A stretch of 64,000 nt of DNA from Stanieria sp. NIES-3757 (GTDB lineage Bacteria > Cyanobacteriota > Cyanobacteriia > Cyanobacteriales > Xenococcaceae): contig AP017375.1 of NCBI GenBank assembly GCA_002355455.1, forward strand, positions 4,579,640 through 4,643,639. Reading direction: 5' to 3'. A model generated the notes under the pieces. It was not told the origin of the DNA. It searched no databases and saw only the letters and a list, made by a program, of their open reading frames with translations. Made by a program: the position numbers and the translations under genes. This document shows, piece after piece, positions 8,785 through 18,285 of the stretch; positions within the stretch are counted from its first letter, which is position 1, and the number at the start of each line of letters is the position of its first letter.

Positions 8785-9333
8785 ATGAATAGTCTGACTA
8801 AGTCTGAAACACCGATTAAAGACCTCAAAATTTCTTTGGAACGAGATGTGTTTTTACGTACCTTAATTAGAGAATTAGCAGGTACATTGCAGGATATAGT
8901 GGGCTTAGAGGAAGCTTCAGGTTTTATTAGTGTTGTGGGTCAAAATATGGGAAGGCAAATCGACCACGACTATAAAACAGCTCTACAGGTATCCTCTCTT
9001 ACACGAGAACAAGTAGCCGATGTTTTGGTAGATTTGAAGAGGCGAATTCAGGGAGACTTTTATATTATCGAACAGACGGATGAAAAAATTGTTTTAGGAA
9101 ACCGTGCTTGTCCGTTTGCCGAAAAGGTCATTGATCGCCCTGCGATGTGTATGATGACTTCCAATGTTTTTGGTTCCATTGCAGCGGAAAATTTAGGGTA
9201 CGCCAAAGTAGAACTACAAGAAACGATCGCGACGGGTGCGCCTGGATGTCAAGTGGTCGTTTATTTAAAACTCACCCCAGAAGCAGAAGAAAGTCAAGGA
9301 AGAGAATACTTTAGGGGAGAAAACGAGGGATGA
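8785..9333 (+). CDS. MetOD1 (methanogen output domain 1) protein
   Basis: A soluble 182-residue protein. Its core ([20 protein letters not shown], then [19 protein letters not shown] and [11 protein letters not shown]) matches the methanogen output domain 1 pattern, a family found with histidine kinases and response regulators. Cys109, Cys122 and Cys155 sit in conserved-looking motifs and could bind a metal or cofactor; that is inference. The stop overlaps the start of the next gene (ATGA), so the two products are translationally coupled. It probably senses an input for, or receives output from, that kinase. Confidence 0.7.
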   Translation: MNSLTKSETPIKDLKISLERDVFLRTLIRELAGTLQDIVGLEEASGFISVVGQNMGRQIDHDYKTALQVSSLTREQVADVLVDLKRRIQGDFYIIEQTDEKIVLGNRACPFAEKVIDRPAMCMMTSNVFGSIAAENLGYAKVELQETIATGAPGCQVVVYLKLTPEAEESQGREYFRGENEG

Positions 9334-10976
9334 CTCCCGAACAGTTTCTCGAGTTCGCTAGACCTCTCCCAGAACCTATGTTTCTAGTTACAGGATCTGG
9401 TCAGATACTAGCTGTCAACCCATCATTAACTAAAATGCTGGGGCTAAACCGTCAGACACTTCAAGAAAAAACGCTTTTTGAGCTAGTCGCAGAGCCGGTG
9501 GATAAAGTTAAACAATATCTGCGTATTTGCTCCAGCAGTAGAGAAATGGTGATTGGCTCATTAACTTTTAATGCTAACAAGAGTGGAACATACTTATATC
9601 GCTGTGAAGGTGCTGTAATCCAACCTTGGTCACCTCAATCTCCTGCACTAATTTTGTTGCGCTTAAAAAATAGAGAATCTGCCAGTAATAGATTTACACT
9701 GTTAAACAAGAAAATTGATCAATTAGCCAAAGAGATTCGACAACGTCAACTAGCAGAAGAAGAAAGGGCTAAACTTCTGGTACAGGAACAGAAAGCACGA
9801 GCAGAAGCGGAAAAGCTTAATCGATTAAAGGATGAATTTCTATCAACTGTTTCTCATGAACTACGAACACCCCTGAATGCCATTCTTGGTTGGTCTCAAC
9901 TTCTGCGGACTAGCAAAACAGATGAAACAACCAGAAATCGTGCTTTAGAAACGATTGAGCGCAATGCTAGATCTCAGGCGCAGTTGATTGACGATCTTTT
10001 GGATATTTCACGCATTATTACAGGTAAAATTCGCCTTAATGTACAAACAGTCCAGCTATTGTCAGTGATAGAGGCAGCAATAGATACAGTACGACCTGCT
10101 ACCAATGCCAAATCTATTCGACTGCAATCTATACTCGATCCAGCAGCAGAACCTGTTTTAGGTGACCCTGAGCGATTACAGCAGATTGTCTGGAATTTAC
10201 TTAGTAATGCGATCAAATTCACACCTAAATACGGTCGGGTTCAGATTTACCTGCAACGCATTAATTCTCATATTGAAATTGTGGTGACAGATACAGGTCA
10301 AGGTATCAGTACCGAATTTCTTCCCTACGTCTTCGAGCGTTTTCGTCAGGCAGATAGTTCCATTACTCGTTCCTTTGGTGGGCTGGGGTTAGGTTTAGCC
10401 ATTGTCCGCCAATTGGTAGAACTGCATGGTGGAACAGTCCATGCTGAAAGCCCAGGAGAAGGGCAAGGCGCAACCTTTACCGTAAAACTTCCCATCATGG
10501 CTGTTAGACCAATCGTAATTGAATCAGAAAGAGTGCATCCAGCAGTGGGAGGCAGTGCTTCTTTTTACTGTTCCTCTCGGTTAGATCAATTGAGAATACT
10601 GATTGTAGATGACGACCCCGATATGCGAGATTTACTCATCTACACAATCGAAATGTGTGGAGCAAAAGTCATTGCAGCAGCTTCAGCAAACGAAGCCATC
10701 TCAATCCTGAGCAAATCTTCACCACCATTCGACATTTTAATCAGTGATATTGGGATGCCAGAGGAAGACGGTTATACTTTATTGCGTCGAGTCAGAGCAT
10801 TGCCACCAGAGAAAGGAGGTCAAATTCCTGCGATTGCTCTAACTGCCTATGCCCGAACTCAAGATCGTACTGCTGCTCTTTTAGCAGGTTTTCAATCTCA
10901 TATTGCCAAACCCGTTGAACCTGCTGAATTAATTGCCGTGATTGCTAATCTGACTGGACGGATCGGAAATATTTAA
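9330..10976 (+). CDS. PAS-containing hybrid histidine kinase with C-terminal receiver
   Basis: Domains in order: PAS (about 8-112), a coiled-coil linker (120-165), HisKA with phospho-accepting His176 in SHELRTP, HATPase (N box [12 protein letters not shown] boxes DTGQGI and GGLGLGLA), and a receiver domain whose phospho-acceptor is Asp473 in SDIGMP with the conserved Lys in AKP near the end. No membrane segment is present, so it is cytoplasmic. It starts inside the stop of the MetOD1 gene. The kinase core and receiver resemble those of the 1482-residue kinase at 54945-59393, indicating paralogy. Signal and downstream partner are unknown. Confidence 0.9.
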   Translation: MTPEQFLEFARPLPEPMFLVTGSGQILAVNPSLTKMLGLNRQTLQEKTLFELVAEPVDKVKQYLRICSSSREMVIGSLTFNANKSGTYLYRCEGAVIQPWSPQSPALILLRLKNRESASNRFTLLNKKIDQLAKEIRQRQLAEEERAKLLVQEQKARAEAEKLNRLKDEFLSTVSHELRTPLNAILGWSQLLRTSKTDETTRNRALETIERNARSQAQLIDDLLDISRIITGKIRLNVQTVQLLSVIEAAIDTVRPATNAKSIRLQSILDPAAEPVLGDPERLQQIVWNLLSNAIKFTPKYGRVQIYLQRINSHIEIVVTDTGQGISTEFLPYVFERFRQADSSITRSFGGLGLGLAIVRQLVELHGGTVHAESPGEGQGATFTVKLPIMAVRPIVIESERVHPAVGGSASFYCSSRLDQLRILIVDDDPDMRDLLIYTIEMCGAKVIAAASANEAISILSKSSPPFDILISDIGMPEEDGYTLLRRVRALPPEKGGQIPAIALTAYARTQDRTAALLAGFQSHIAKPVEPAELIAVIANLTGRIGNI

Positions 10977-11011
10977 AATATGCGATCGCTTTTATAGTTA
11001 AAATTGTCATA

Positions 11012-11083
11012 AGCCGATGATGGGAATTGAACCCACGGCCCACTGATTACGAATCAGCTACTCTACCCCTGAGCTACATCGGC
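11012..11083 (-). tRNA. trnT: tRNA-Thr, anticodon CGU
   Basis: On the minus strand the acceptor stem GCCGATG / CATCGGC is perfect, the D arm starts GCTC, the anticodon loop is TTCGTAA (anticodon CGT, reading ACG) and the T loop is TTCAATT within GTGGG / CCCAT. CCA is not encoded. The length is 72 bases including the discriminator. No intron is seen. Confidence 0.93.
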
Positions 11084-11281
11084 AATGCTAATATTTTAAA
11101 ACATCCAGTCTCAATCAATAGTTCAAATCGGCAAAATTAGCTAACTTCAAGGGATAATCAACCTGGGAAATTCTGTTTGTACACTTAGTAAGATGCTGAC
11201 TGTCTCCGCTCGTTAGATAATTACTTAGGAAGTCTAAAAAGCAGTCGAAGGTACTCCGCCTTCGTCAAGGGAGTTAGGATT

Positions 11282-12331
11282 GTGGGGTTTAAGCATTGGC
11301 TCGGTTTAATCGTCCTAGTTGTATCTCTTTATATTCTTTGGCAAATTCGACAAGTCATTCTGTTGCTATTTGCTGCCGTTATCTTAGCAACCATTTTAAA
11401 CCGAGTCGTGCGAAGATTACAGCGATCGCGTGTCAAACGAGGAATTGCTATTGCTATCACCATAATTGTCTTATTAGCGATCATAGTTGGCTTTTTTGCC
11501 TTGATTGTGCCAAGTCTGGTCACACAGTTACAAGAATTAATTGATATCCTGCCACAAATCTCCCAACGACTGCGTTCTTGGCTTGACTGGCTGCAATCTG
11601 TAATTCCTGGTTCAATGTTAGAACAGTTAGAACAGTTTCGGGGATTAGAAAATCTAACTCAACAAATACAAACCTGGATTTCTCAATTACTCAGCAACTT
11701 TTTTGTCTTCCTCAACAACTCTCTCAGTGCTGTCCTGAATCTATTGCTGTTCTTGGTTCTCACTATCATGCTCCTAGCCAATCCCGCTCAATATCGACAC
11801 ATTTTACTCTTGGCATTTCCTGCTTTTTATCGACGGCGTGTCGATCAAATTCTATCTGAGTGCGAAACCTCTTTGGTAGCTTGGATTAGAGGTACACTGA
11901 TGACAATGCTAGTCATCGCTCTTCTATCTTTTATGGGATTATCGATTTTAAGAGTCCGATTACCTTTTGTCAACGCTATCTTAGCAGGTTTGTTAGAATT
12001 TATTCCCAATGTGGGTCCAACTTTGAGTGTTATTCCGCCAACTTTACTTGCGTTGCTTGATGCACCTTGGAAAGCTGGAGCAACAATTTTGCTTTATCTC
12101 GTGATTCAACAGCTTGAAAGCTTAATTTTAGTTCCTTTAATCATGAAGGAACAGGTAAATCTTTTACCAGTCTTTACGATTTTAGCAGTAGTCATTTTTG
12201 CTAGTTTTTTCGGTTTTTTGGGTTTATTTCTGGCTATTCCACTATTGATTGTGTCGCAAATTTGGCTCAAAGAAGTTTTGGTTAAAGATATTCTGAATAA
12301 ATGGGAGCTAAAGAAAACAGATCAATCTTGA
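11282..12331 (+). CDS. AI-2E family transporter (PerM/YdgG-like permease)
   Basis: A 349-residue membrane protein with about seven to eight hydrophobic segments. The C-terminal block (LLEFIPNVGPTLSVIPP, QQLESLILVPLI and VNLLPVFTILAV) is the signature of the AI-2E transporter family. Members have been linked to autoinducer-2 export, ion/proton antiport and other exports, so the name says little about the substrate. The start is a GTG preceded by GGGAG about 9 bases upstream; no in-frame ATG is nearby. It stands alone after the tRNA on the opposite strand. Confidence 0.85.
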   Translation: MGFKHWLGLIVLVVSLYILWQIRQVILLLFAAVILATILNRVVRRLQRSRVKRGIAIAITIIVLLAIIVGFFALIVPSLVTQLQELIDILPQISQRLRSWLDWLQSVIPGSMLEQLEQFRGLENLTQQIQTWISQLLSNFFVFLNNSLSAVLNLLLFLVLTIMLLANPAQYRHILLLAFPAFYRRRVDQILSECETSLVAWIRGTLMTMLVIALLSFMGLSILRVRLPFVNAILAGLLEFIPNVGPTLSVIPPTLLALLDAPWKAGATILLYLVIQQLESLILVPLIMKEQVNLLPVFTILAVVIFASFFGFLGLFLAIPLLIVSQIWLKEVLVKDILNKWELKKTDQS

Positions 12332-12671
12332 GTTAAATATAGGACAAAAGTTGTCAAGAGTGGAGAAATTTATCAAATTTTAAATCCAAATCAGTAACAA
12401 TTGAACGAAGATAATCAACTCTTGTAACAATTACGACTTTACCTTTTAAGCTGCGTAGAGTCTATTCTCTGTGAAGTGAGCATCACCCAGTTTAGTATAA
12501 AAAAAAAGTTTTGTTTTAATCCGCCTCCGAACTGACAGCAGTTGAAGGCGTGAACAAAAATAGTAGGAGTAGAGACAGACTGAAAAATAAGCTCAAAGTT
12601 GAGGAAGGGAAGGCTTTAACACAGCCCAGAATTAAAATTTAGCGTTACTCAAATTTCCTTGAGATTGGCGA
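12332..12671. other. Convergent intergenic region with a stem-loop
   Basis: About 340 bases between convergent genes. One imperfect hairpin is visible at 12522-12550 (CGCC...AACTG, loop ACAG, CAGTT...GGCG), with a T-rich stretch on its left that could make it a weak terminator for the minus-strand gene. No coding sequence is seen. Confidence 0.45.
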
Positions 12672-13454
12672 TTATTTAATTTCCCAGGTAACTACAGCCC
12701 AATCAGAATTACGATTGTATTGCATCATATCGTTAAACTTGCGTAATTCTGCTCTTTGCACCGTCAGAATTAAAGGAGGAATTTCGAGTAAGCTGTCATT
12801 TAATTGAGAAATTACTTGACTCAACTGAGTTTTACCTATCTCCGTAATGTTTTCGCCAAAGTAACCTAAAGTAATATGTCCTGTGAAATCATACTGTTGT
12901 TCGATACCTAGAGCCATTAAACCCGAATTTTGATAAATAGCACGACGTAATTGGATAATTGTTTCGTAACTATTTTGGTCTTTAGGCGCAAGATACACTA
13001 AAATTGCACGAGGTCGAACACCAAAGCCTAACAATTCCCAAGAGATTGTTTGAGTAAAATGATTCAGAGTTTGATATTGTTGAAAACTTTCTTGAATTTG
13101 TGTTTGCAGTTTTTGATCGTAATTAGGACTTTCTGCTGCTGCTTGACGATAGGTACTGTCCCAAATTAAATCGGCTAAGGTAAAGTGAAAGCTTTCTGGC
13201 GGTAAAGAAATGGCAATGTCTTCGTCTAATTGCTCAAATAATTTTTGTCCTAATTGGTTTAATTGAGTATAAAATTCCTGATTAATGCTATCTTCTTCCG
13301 CTGGAGGAGTAATAATACTATAACCAGGAAAAGATACTGGTTGACCATCAACAAATTTAGGAGATGGCTGAATAGTTTGTAGTTGGCTAGCATAAGAATC
13401 TGCTAGCGTCAATCTAGCTACGCGATTAATGTAATCTTGATAAGTTTCGTCCAA
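12672..13454 (-). CDS. DUF1868-like 2H phosphoesterase-fold protein
   Basis: A soluble 260-residue protein. It carries two HxT motifs about 100 residues apart, His90-Phe-Thr (SFHFTLADLIW) and His193-Ile-Thr (GHITLGYF), the hallmark of the two-histidine (LigT/2',5'-RNA ligase-like) phosphoesterase superfamily; the layout matches the DUF1868 group. Such enzymes open cyclic phosphodiesters or act on nucleotide-linked phosphates, but no substrate can be named. It is divergent from holA. Confidence 0.75.
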   Translation of the reverse strand: MDETYQDYINRVARLTLADSYASQLQTIQPSPKFVDGQPVSFPGYSIITPPAEEDSINQEFYTQLNQLGQKLFEQLDEDIAISLPPESFHFTLADLIWDSTYRQAAAESPNYDQKLQTQIQESFQQYQTLNHFTQTISWELLGFGVRPRAILVYLAPKDQNSYETIIQLRRAIYQNSGLMALGIEQQYDFTGHITLGYFGENITEIGKTQLSQVISQLNDSLLEIPPLILTVQRAELRKFNDMMQYNRNSDWAVVTWEIK

Positions 13455-13567
13455 GCCTCTTTACCTCCGACCATTAGTTAAACTTCAATAACAGTTAATC
13501 AAGTTTATTTGACTAACTTTGTAGCTTTTGATGCTGGCTTTAATATACCTAATTTGGATTGTAAACT

Positions 13568-14572
13568 ATGCCTATTTATTTATATTGGGGTGAAGATGAT
13601 TTTGAGATTAATAGCGCAATAGTTCAATTACAGCAACAAATTCTCGCTCCTGAATGGCAACAATTTAATTATCATAAACTACCAGGAGATCGCCCAGAAG
13701 CTATTCTCGAAGGATTAAATCAAGTGATGACTCCTGTATTTGGTATGGGAGAACGTTTGGTTTGGTTAGTCGACACTAATTTATGTCAGCAATGTTCAGA
13801 TGATATTTTAGCCGAATTGCAAAGAACTCTACCAGTTATTCCCGATACTTCTCATCTTTTGTTAACCACTAGCAAAAAACCCGATAGTCGACTCAAAGTA
13901 ACTAAATTGATTAAAGAGTATGCTCAAGTTAAAGAATTTAATCTCATTCCTCCTTGGGAGACAGATAGGTTAATTGCGAAGGTTAAAGACACTGCTCAAG
14001 CTAAAGCAGTGAAACTTACTCCTAAAGCGATTGAATTATTAGCAGATTCTGTCGGAAATAATACCAGGCAGTTATTTAATGAATTAGATAAATTAAGTCT
14101 TTATCATCAAGACCGTAATCAACCACTAGATGAAAATGCGATCACACCGTGCCTCGGCGAAGCCGAGATCGCTCTTTTAGTTATTTGTAATACTCAAAAT
14201 AGTATCAAATTAGCTGAGGCAATTATAGCTGGTAAGACTGCCACGGCTTTGGGCTTGATTAGTGATTTAATTAATTTAAATGAACCTCCTTTAAAAATAG
14301 TTGCTACTTTAGTAGGCAAATTTCGCACTTGGTTAGTGATTAAACTGATGGAAGAAGCAGGCAATCGAGACAATAAAGCAATTGCCGAGGCAGCCGAAAT
14401 TGGTAATCCCTTTCGAGTTAAATACTTACAAAGAGAAATTGATACTTTATCATCTCAACAGTTGATTACTGCTTTACCCCTATTATTAGATTTAGAATAT
14501 AGTCTAAAAAAAGGAGCAGAATCTTTAGCTACTTTGCAGACTAAAATCATTGAATTGTGTTGTTTATTTTAA
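13568..14572 (+). CDS. holA: DNA polymerase III subunit delta
   Basis: The delta subunit of the clamp loader opens the beta sliding clamp during replication. The 334-residue protein starts MPIYLYWGEDDF and keeps the family pattern through the AAA+-like domain (with NNTRQLFNELDKLSLY) and the C-terminal collar domain. Around residues 191-202 the coding sequence contains a palindromic element that looks inserted in frame (see 14138-14172). Length and all flanking blocks look normal, so the gene is probably functional. Confidence 0.88.
   Translation: MPIYLYWGEDDFEINSAIVQLQQQILAPEWQQFNYHKLPGDRPEAILEGLNQVMTPVFGMGERLVWLVDTNLCQQCSDDILAELQRTLPVIPDTSHLLLTTSKKPDSRLKVTKLIKEYAQVKEFNLIPPWETDRLIAKVKDTAQAKAVKLTPKAIELLADSVGNNTRQLFNELDKLSLYHQDRNQPLDENAITPCLGEAEIALLVICNTQNSIKLAEAIIAGKTATALGLISDLINLNEPPLKIVATLVGKFRTWLVIKLMEEAGNRDNKAIAEAAEIGNPFRVKYLQREIDTLSSQQLITALPLLLDLEYSLKKGAESLATLQTKIIELCCLF
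14138..14172 (+). repeat. Palindromic element inside holA
   Basis: CTCGGC (14153-14158), loop GAA, GCCGAG (14162-14167) is a perfect hairpin, flanked by GCGATC on the left and GATCGC on the right. It encodes the out-of-character residues CLGEAE between ITP and IALLV. The base composition is much more GC-rich than the rest of the gene. Confidence 0.6.
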
Positions 14573-14586
14573 TAATTATTTGTTAA

Positions 14587-15489
14587 TCAACTAACTGAAG
14601 AAGGCAATAAACTATCAACGATTGTCTCATTCTTTATATCAACATTTTGCTGGTGATTAGCTTCTACTTGTGGAGAAAAAGAAGCCTGCATTTCTTCTAC
14701 TTTTAAAACAATTAAATACTCGTAAAATGCTTGTAAGGTACACCAAGCAAATCCTGCTTTACCATCCCAAATACCTCCCAGAATAAAATACATATAAATC
14801 CACCGAATTAGAGGACGAAAAGGTAAGCGCAAAGATAAATCTTTTAAGGCACGTCTTCTTTCTATTTCTGATTTACCGAAGAATAATTGTTGCCAATTAA
14901 CTTTTCCTTGGTTGAGTTGTTGAATAGTTTCTGCTGCTTCATCAGTTGAGTAACGATTGTGTTTATCTAACCACCGACTCAAACCTTTACCAGAAGTATA
15001 ATGAGGATAAGTTTCAATTAAAAATCCAGTATTTCCCAAACAAACTTCTCTTTCTGTGTGTCCATAATCATCAAACCAGACTTTGGTTTTTTCAAATAGA
15101 CGCATTTGATAACGAGGATACTGAGTACTGTGACGGATCCATTTCCCCATAAACATTACTCTTTCTGCAACATAATAGCCGATCGCTTGTTGAGATTTAA
15201 TTGCTGCTAAACATTCTTTAAATAATTCTGGAGTCATTCTTTCATCAGCTTCCAGAATATAAACCCATTCATATTTGGTTGGAATATTTTTTAACATCCA
15301 AGTCCGTTGTTTACCGTGACTTTCAAATTTATGTTGTACAACTCGAACAGGATAACTAGACGCAATTTCTACTGTACGATCTTTACTAAAAGAATCAACC
15401 ACAATTACATCATCAGTAACAGCAGCAGATTCGATACAAGCAGCAATATCAATTTCTTCGTTGTAAGTAAGAATATAAATCGAAAACAT
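14587..15489 (-). CDS. Family 2 glycosyltransferase (WaaE/KdtX-like)
   Basis: A 300-residue GT-A-fold enzyme. It opens with the GT2 nucleotide-sugar site (SIYILTYNEEIDIAACI, then VVDSFSKDRT) and has the acidic metal-binding stretch ILEADERMT. The pattern is that of the short lipopolysaccharide/capsule glycosyltransferases such as WaaE. A hydrophobic segment (about residues 223-240) suggests membrane association. It likely adds a sugar to a cell-surface glycan; donor and acceptor are unknown. The last 40 residues are polar and variable. Confidence 0.82.
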   Translation of the reverse strand: MFSIYILTYNEEIDIAACIESAAVTDDVIVVDSFSKDRTVEIASSYPVRVVQHKFESHGKQRTWMLKNIPTKYEWVYILEADERMTPELFKECLAAIKSQQAIGYYVAERVMFMGKWIRHSTQYPRYQMRLFEKTKVWFDDYGHTEREVCLGNTGFLIETYPHYTSGKGLSRWLDKHNRYSTDEAAETIQQLNQGKVNWQQLFFGKSEIERRRALKDLSLRLPFRPLIRWIYMYFILGGIWDGKAGFAWCTLQAFYEYLIVLKVEEMQASFSPQVEANHQQNVDIKNETIVDSLLPSSVS

Positions 15490-15896
15490 TTTTATAAATT
15501 AAAAGAAAATTAATTTTGACCGGGGAACGGCGGAGTACCTGACACTAAAATTTAGATTATTTAAATCAGTTGTAAATTATTAAGCAATCAATTTACAAGT
15601 TATTTGATTGTACTTAAGCAAAACTTTATTTAGAAAAATAATCACTTTACGTGTAAATACGTTGACAAATCTAACTTTACTCTGATGATTTGTCGATTTT
15701 CATCATTAAGTTAAGATAAAGAATTTTAATTCCTGGTACTCGATTCATACTTGCTCAGAATTAAACATTTATTAATTATTGTTTAACCTTCGTCTCAATG
15801 TGATCGAGCTATAATTTTTTTGTTAAAATTTCGTAGCTATTGTTACAGAATTATTTTTTGTTATTTAGTCCATATCTAGATAAATTTTTATTGGTC
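15490..15896. other. Intergenic region
   Basis: About 400 AT-rich bases. The segment at 15521-15540 (GGGGAACGGCGGAGTACCT) is GC-rich; the core GGCGGAGTAC also occurs, inverted, at 11251-11260, so it looks like a dispersed short repeat. No other structure or gene is seen. Confidence 0.4.
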
Positions 15897-16055
15897 ATGA
15901 CAATTAAACAACAATCTCGAATCTTGCTCGTGCGTCAACGTCATAAACTCCGTCAATTATCTTTGTTAAACCGTTTAGTTGAAGAAATAGTGAGTGATAA
16001 ACCTGAAAATCTTGCTAAAAACTCAAAGTTTCACGAGTTTACAGAGCTTAGTTGA
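15897..16055 (+). CDS. Small basic protein of unknown function (52 aa)
   Basis: The ATG at 15897 gives MTIKQQSRILLVRQRHKLRQ as the first 20 residues, a strongly basic amphipathic N-terminal half followed by an acidic tail. A TTG 57 bases upstream would add a hydrophobic extension but is less likely. No family is recognised. It ends 30 bp before the DUF4278 gene on the same strand and may be co-transcribed with it. Moderate to low confidence that it is expressed. Confidence 0.4.
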   Translation: MTIKQQSRILLVRQRHKLRQLSLLNRLVEEIVSDKPENLAKNSKFHEFTELS

Positions 16056-16085
16056 AAATTCGATCTAGTTTAAGGAAGAAAAATT

Positions 16086-16358
16086 ATGAAATGCTGTTAC
16101 CGTGGTGTTGTTTATGATTGCCAAGTGATTTCTCTCGAAGTGAGGGAAAAAGAAATTATGGGGATGTATCGAGGAGGGAATTTATATTCTAGCCAAATTC
16201 AGACTCAACTGAAATCCTATCATCATATTCCGCGATTGACAAAGAAATATCGAGGAAATATTCATACTAAAAATCGTCAGCAATATTGTTTTAATGCTGA
16301 CCATAATCATTTAAAAAATGAAAGTTATTTTGATTCTTTTAATCTTTGCTCTGAATAA
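16086..16358 (+). CDS. DUF4278 domain protein
   Basis: A 90-residue protein beginning MKCCYRGVVYDC and continuing VEVRE/GMYRG-like (LEVREKEIMGMYRGG), which is the conserved DUF4278 pattern of two YRG motifs about 25 residues apart. The family is small, mostly cyanobacterial and of unknown function. The second half is polar and His/Asn-rich. AAGGAAG lies upstream of the ATG at a plausible distance. Confidence 0.75.
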   Translation: MKCCYRGVVYDCQVISLEVREKEIMGMYRGGNLYSSQIQTQLKSYHHIPRLTKKYRGNIHTKNRQQYCFNADHNHLKNESYFDSFNLCSE

Positions 16359-16431
16359 TTTGTGTTGATTCTTACGTTGAAAAGCAAGATTTAGTAGGCA
16401 TAACGCAGCACAATTTAACTACAATTATGTC

Positions 16432-16447
16432 TACTAATTAATTAGTA
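16432..16447. terminator. Perfect 16-bp AT palindrome between convergent genes
   Basis: TACTAATTAATTAGTA is a perfect palindrome in the gap between the DUF4278 gene and the convergent secreted-protein gene. It is pure A/T apart from one C and one G, so it is a weak hairpin; it might aid termination. Confidence 0.3.
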
Positions 16448-16472
16448 AATTTTTAGCTTAATTATAGCAATT

Positions 16473-16823
16473 TTATTTTCTGCGTTCGATTAAGGTTAGG
16501 GAAGTTTGAACTTTGCGAAGAAAACTTTCATCGTTGATAGTTTCTGGAGCAAGTCTTCCTTTTTCCACTGCACTTTTAACCAATTGTTCAGCATCGATTG
16601 TGCCAAAATGTACTAAGGACACAAAAGTAGCACCACTAGGAATTCCTTGGTCTAAAAAATAGCCTTGATAACCATGAAAAACTAGATTGATCGGAGTAAG
16701 CTGATCGCTTTTATTTTTATTAGTAGAAGTATCATCAGCAGCTAGTGTTGCTTCCGTGCCAATCAAGATAGCAATACTGGCGATCGCAAAACTACTAAGG
16801 ACTTCAAAACAAATCTTTTTCAT
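16473..16823 (-). CDS. Small secreted protein of unknown function
   Basis: From the ATG at 16823 the product has 116 residues; the longer frame to 16880 adds a leader with no credible ribosome site, whereas AGGA lies 11 bases before the chosen ATG. The N-terminus (MKKICFEVLSSFAIASIAIL) is a signal peptide with likely cleavage after ATLA. The mature part contains VFHGYQGYFLDQGIPSGATF and ends in a charged helix (DAEQLVKSAVEKGRLAPETI), a pattern I associate with a small family of cyanobacterial exported proteins without known function. Confidence 0.65.
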   Translation of the reverse strand: MKKICFEVLSSFAIASIAILIGTEATLAADDTSTNKNKSDQLTPINLVFHGYQGYFLDQGIPSGATFVSLVHFGTIDAEQLVKSAVEKGRLAPETINDESFLRKVQTSLTLIERRK

Positions 16824-17132
16824 AATAATTTTTCCTATTGCTAATTTTTTAACTAAACTTACTTGTTCAGTTAGAAGCAAGTTAAAAAGTAATTAAATAT
16901 AGTTATCGTGAAATTAATTTTAATAATTTGTTTTCTAAAATAAAAGCTACCATTAAATCAAAAGTAATAGTAAAAATTGAAGCAAAATTAATCGAAAATT
17001 TAAGTATTTTTGTCTAATGTTTAAAGCATAGGGAGCAGAAGGCAAACGATACAAAAATTTAAGTTTTTTTTCTAATCAGAAAAATTTCAGTATCTATTTC
17101 TTTAGTTAGTGCGCGAGAATTGGTAATGGTAT
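16824..17132. other. Intergenic region, no feature seen
   Basis: About 310 very AT-rich bases with several A and T runs. It must contain the promoter of the secreted-protein gene and the end of the aldo/keto reductase transcript, but neither can be pointed to. Confidence 0.4.
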
Positions 17133-18089
17133 TTAAGTAGGCATTAATTCCTGAAGGCGTTCGGGTTCTTCGCCAAGCCAATCGGGGTTTTGGGCAGTGC
17201 TATCAAAAATTGATGAAGTTTTAAATAACTCAAACTCTCCCTTTAATGCTGCCTCTGCAGTTTTAGCTAAAAGCGATCGCTCTTGAGATTCGTCCATTGG
17301 TTTAAAGGTATGTACCGCCTCAAAGGCTTGAGCGAGTATTTCTAAACTATCAATTCCTGTAATCACCACTGATGTAGGCAAATTTAAAGCATAGTGTAAA
17401 CATTCAATGGGCGTTACCGTTTTGGAACGTAATAAAATACCATTGCCCATAGTTTTCATCGCCAAAATACCAGTATTCTGTTTAACCAATTCTGGTACAA
17501 CCAATTTAGCAAAGCTACGATAATGAGCATCCATAACATTGAGTGGCATTTGCACCGCATCAAATTTAAATCCTTGTTTGGCTGCGACTTGAAGCATATA
17601 CAAATGGATCTGAGGATCTTTATGTCCAGTAAAACCAATGTATCGGAGTTTACCAGCTTCTTTAGCCTCAATCAAAGCAGCATTAGCACCTTCTTCGTCA
17701 AAAACTCGATGAGGATCCTCGTAACGAATAATTTCGTGATGCTGAACCAGATCGATATAATCTACTTGAAGACGACGCAGAGACTCGTCTATTTGTTTAG
17801 CAGCTTCTTGCTTCGATCTCCCATCAATTTTGGTCATCAAAAAAACTTTATCTCGATAGCCATCGCGGAGTGCTTTACCCATGCGCGTTTCACTGACACC
17901 ACCATTGTAATCCCAACTGTTATCCATGAAGGTAATACCGTGATCAATCGCTGTGCGAACTATTCTGACTCCTAATTCTTCATCAACGTACTTCAAACCG
18001 ATATGCCAACCACCTAATCCGATCGCAGAAACTTCTTCGCCTGTACTACCAAGAACTCTGTATTGCATTTCTGATGAGCGTTCTTTCAT
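17133..18089 (-). CDS. Aldo/keto reductase family oxidoreductase
   Basis: A 318-residue TIM-barrel NAD(P)H-dependent reductase. The start MKERSSEMQYR is chosen because AGAAGG lies 7 bases upstream; a longer frame reaches 18146. The conserved AKR elements are MQYRVLGSTGEEVSAIGLGG at the start, the catalytic Asp/Tyr stretch FMDNSWDYNGGVSE, Lys in MTKIDGR, and His in LVQHHEI. It reduces carbonyl substrates in the cytoplasm; the specific substrate is unknown. Confidence 0.88.
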   Translation of the reverse strand: MKERSSEMQYRVLGSTGEEVSAIGLGGWHIGLKYVDEELGVRIVRTAIDHGITFMDNSWDYNGGVSETRMGKALRDGYRDKVFLMTKIDGRSKQEAAKQIDESLRRLQVDYIDLVQHHEIIRYEDPHRVFDEEGANAALIEAKEAGKLRYIGFTGHKDPQIHLYMLQVAAKQGFKFDAVQMPLNVMDAHYRSFAKLVVPELVKQNTGILAMKTMGNGILLRSKTVTPIECLHYALNLPTSVVITGIDSLEILAQAFEAVHTFKPMDESQERSLLAKTAEAALKGEFELFKTSSIFDSTAQNPDWLGEEPERLQELMPT

Positions 18090-18211
18090 GATTGACCTTC
18101 TTAGTCTGATGTGAACCGTTGTGAGATGATCAAAACATAAAAACAAATTGATTTTATCTAGCTAAAGACACAATCCAGTTATCAGCTACCAGTTACCATT
18201 TATCAGTAGGG

Positions 18212-18235
18212 GGCAAGGCACTGCCTTGCCCGTAC
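18212..18235. repeat. Dispersed palindromic repeat GGCAAGGCA...
   Basis: A 24-bp GC-rich element: GGCAAGGCA, CTGCC, TTGCC, CGTAC read in order, in which GGCAAGGCA and the following TGCCTTGCC form a hairpin. A copy with two C-to-T changes lies inside mfd at 40389-40412. Confidence 0.7.
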
Positions 18236-18285
18236 ACCAGTTATAGTTTTACTGGTTATTTCCTGCTTCTGATGTGGAAAATAAT

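Noticed and set aside
11226-11275. GC-rich GAAGGTACTCCGCCTTC hairpin as a terminator or small RNA
   Set aside because: No T run follows, and the core recurs inverted near 15531, so a short dispersed repeat explains it better.
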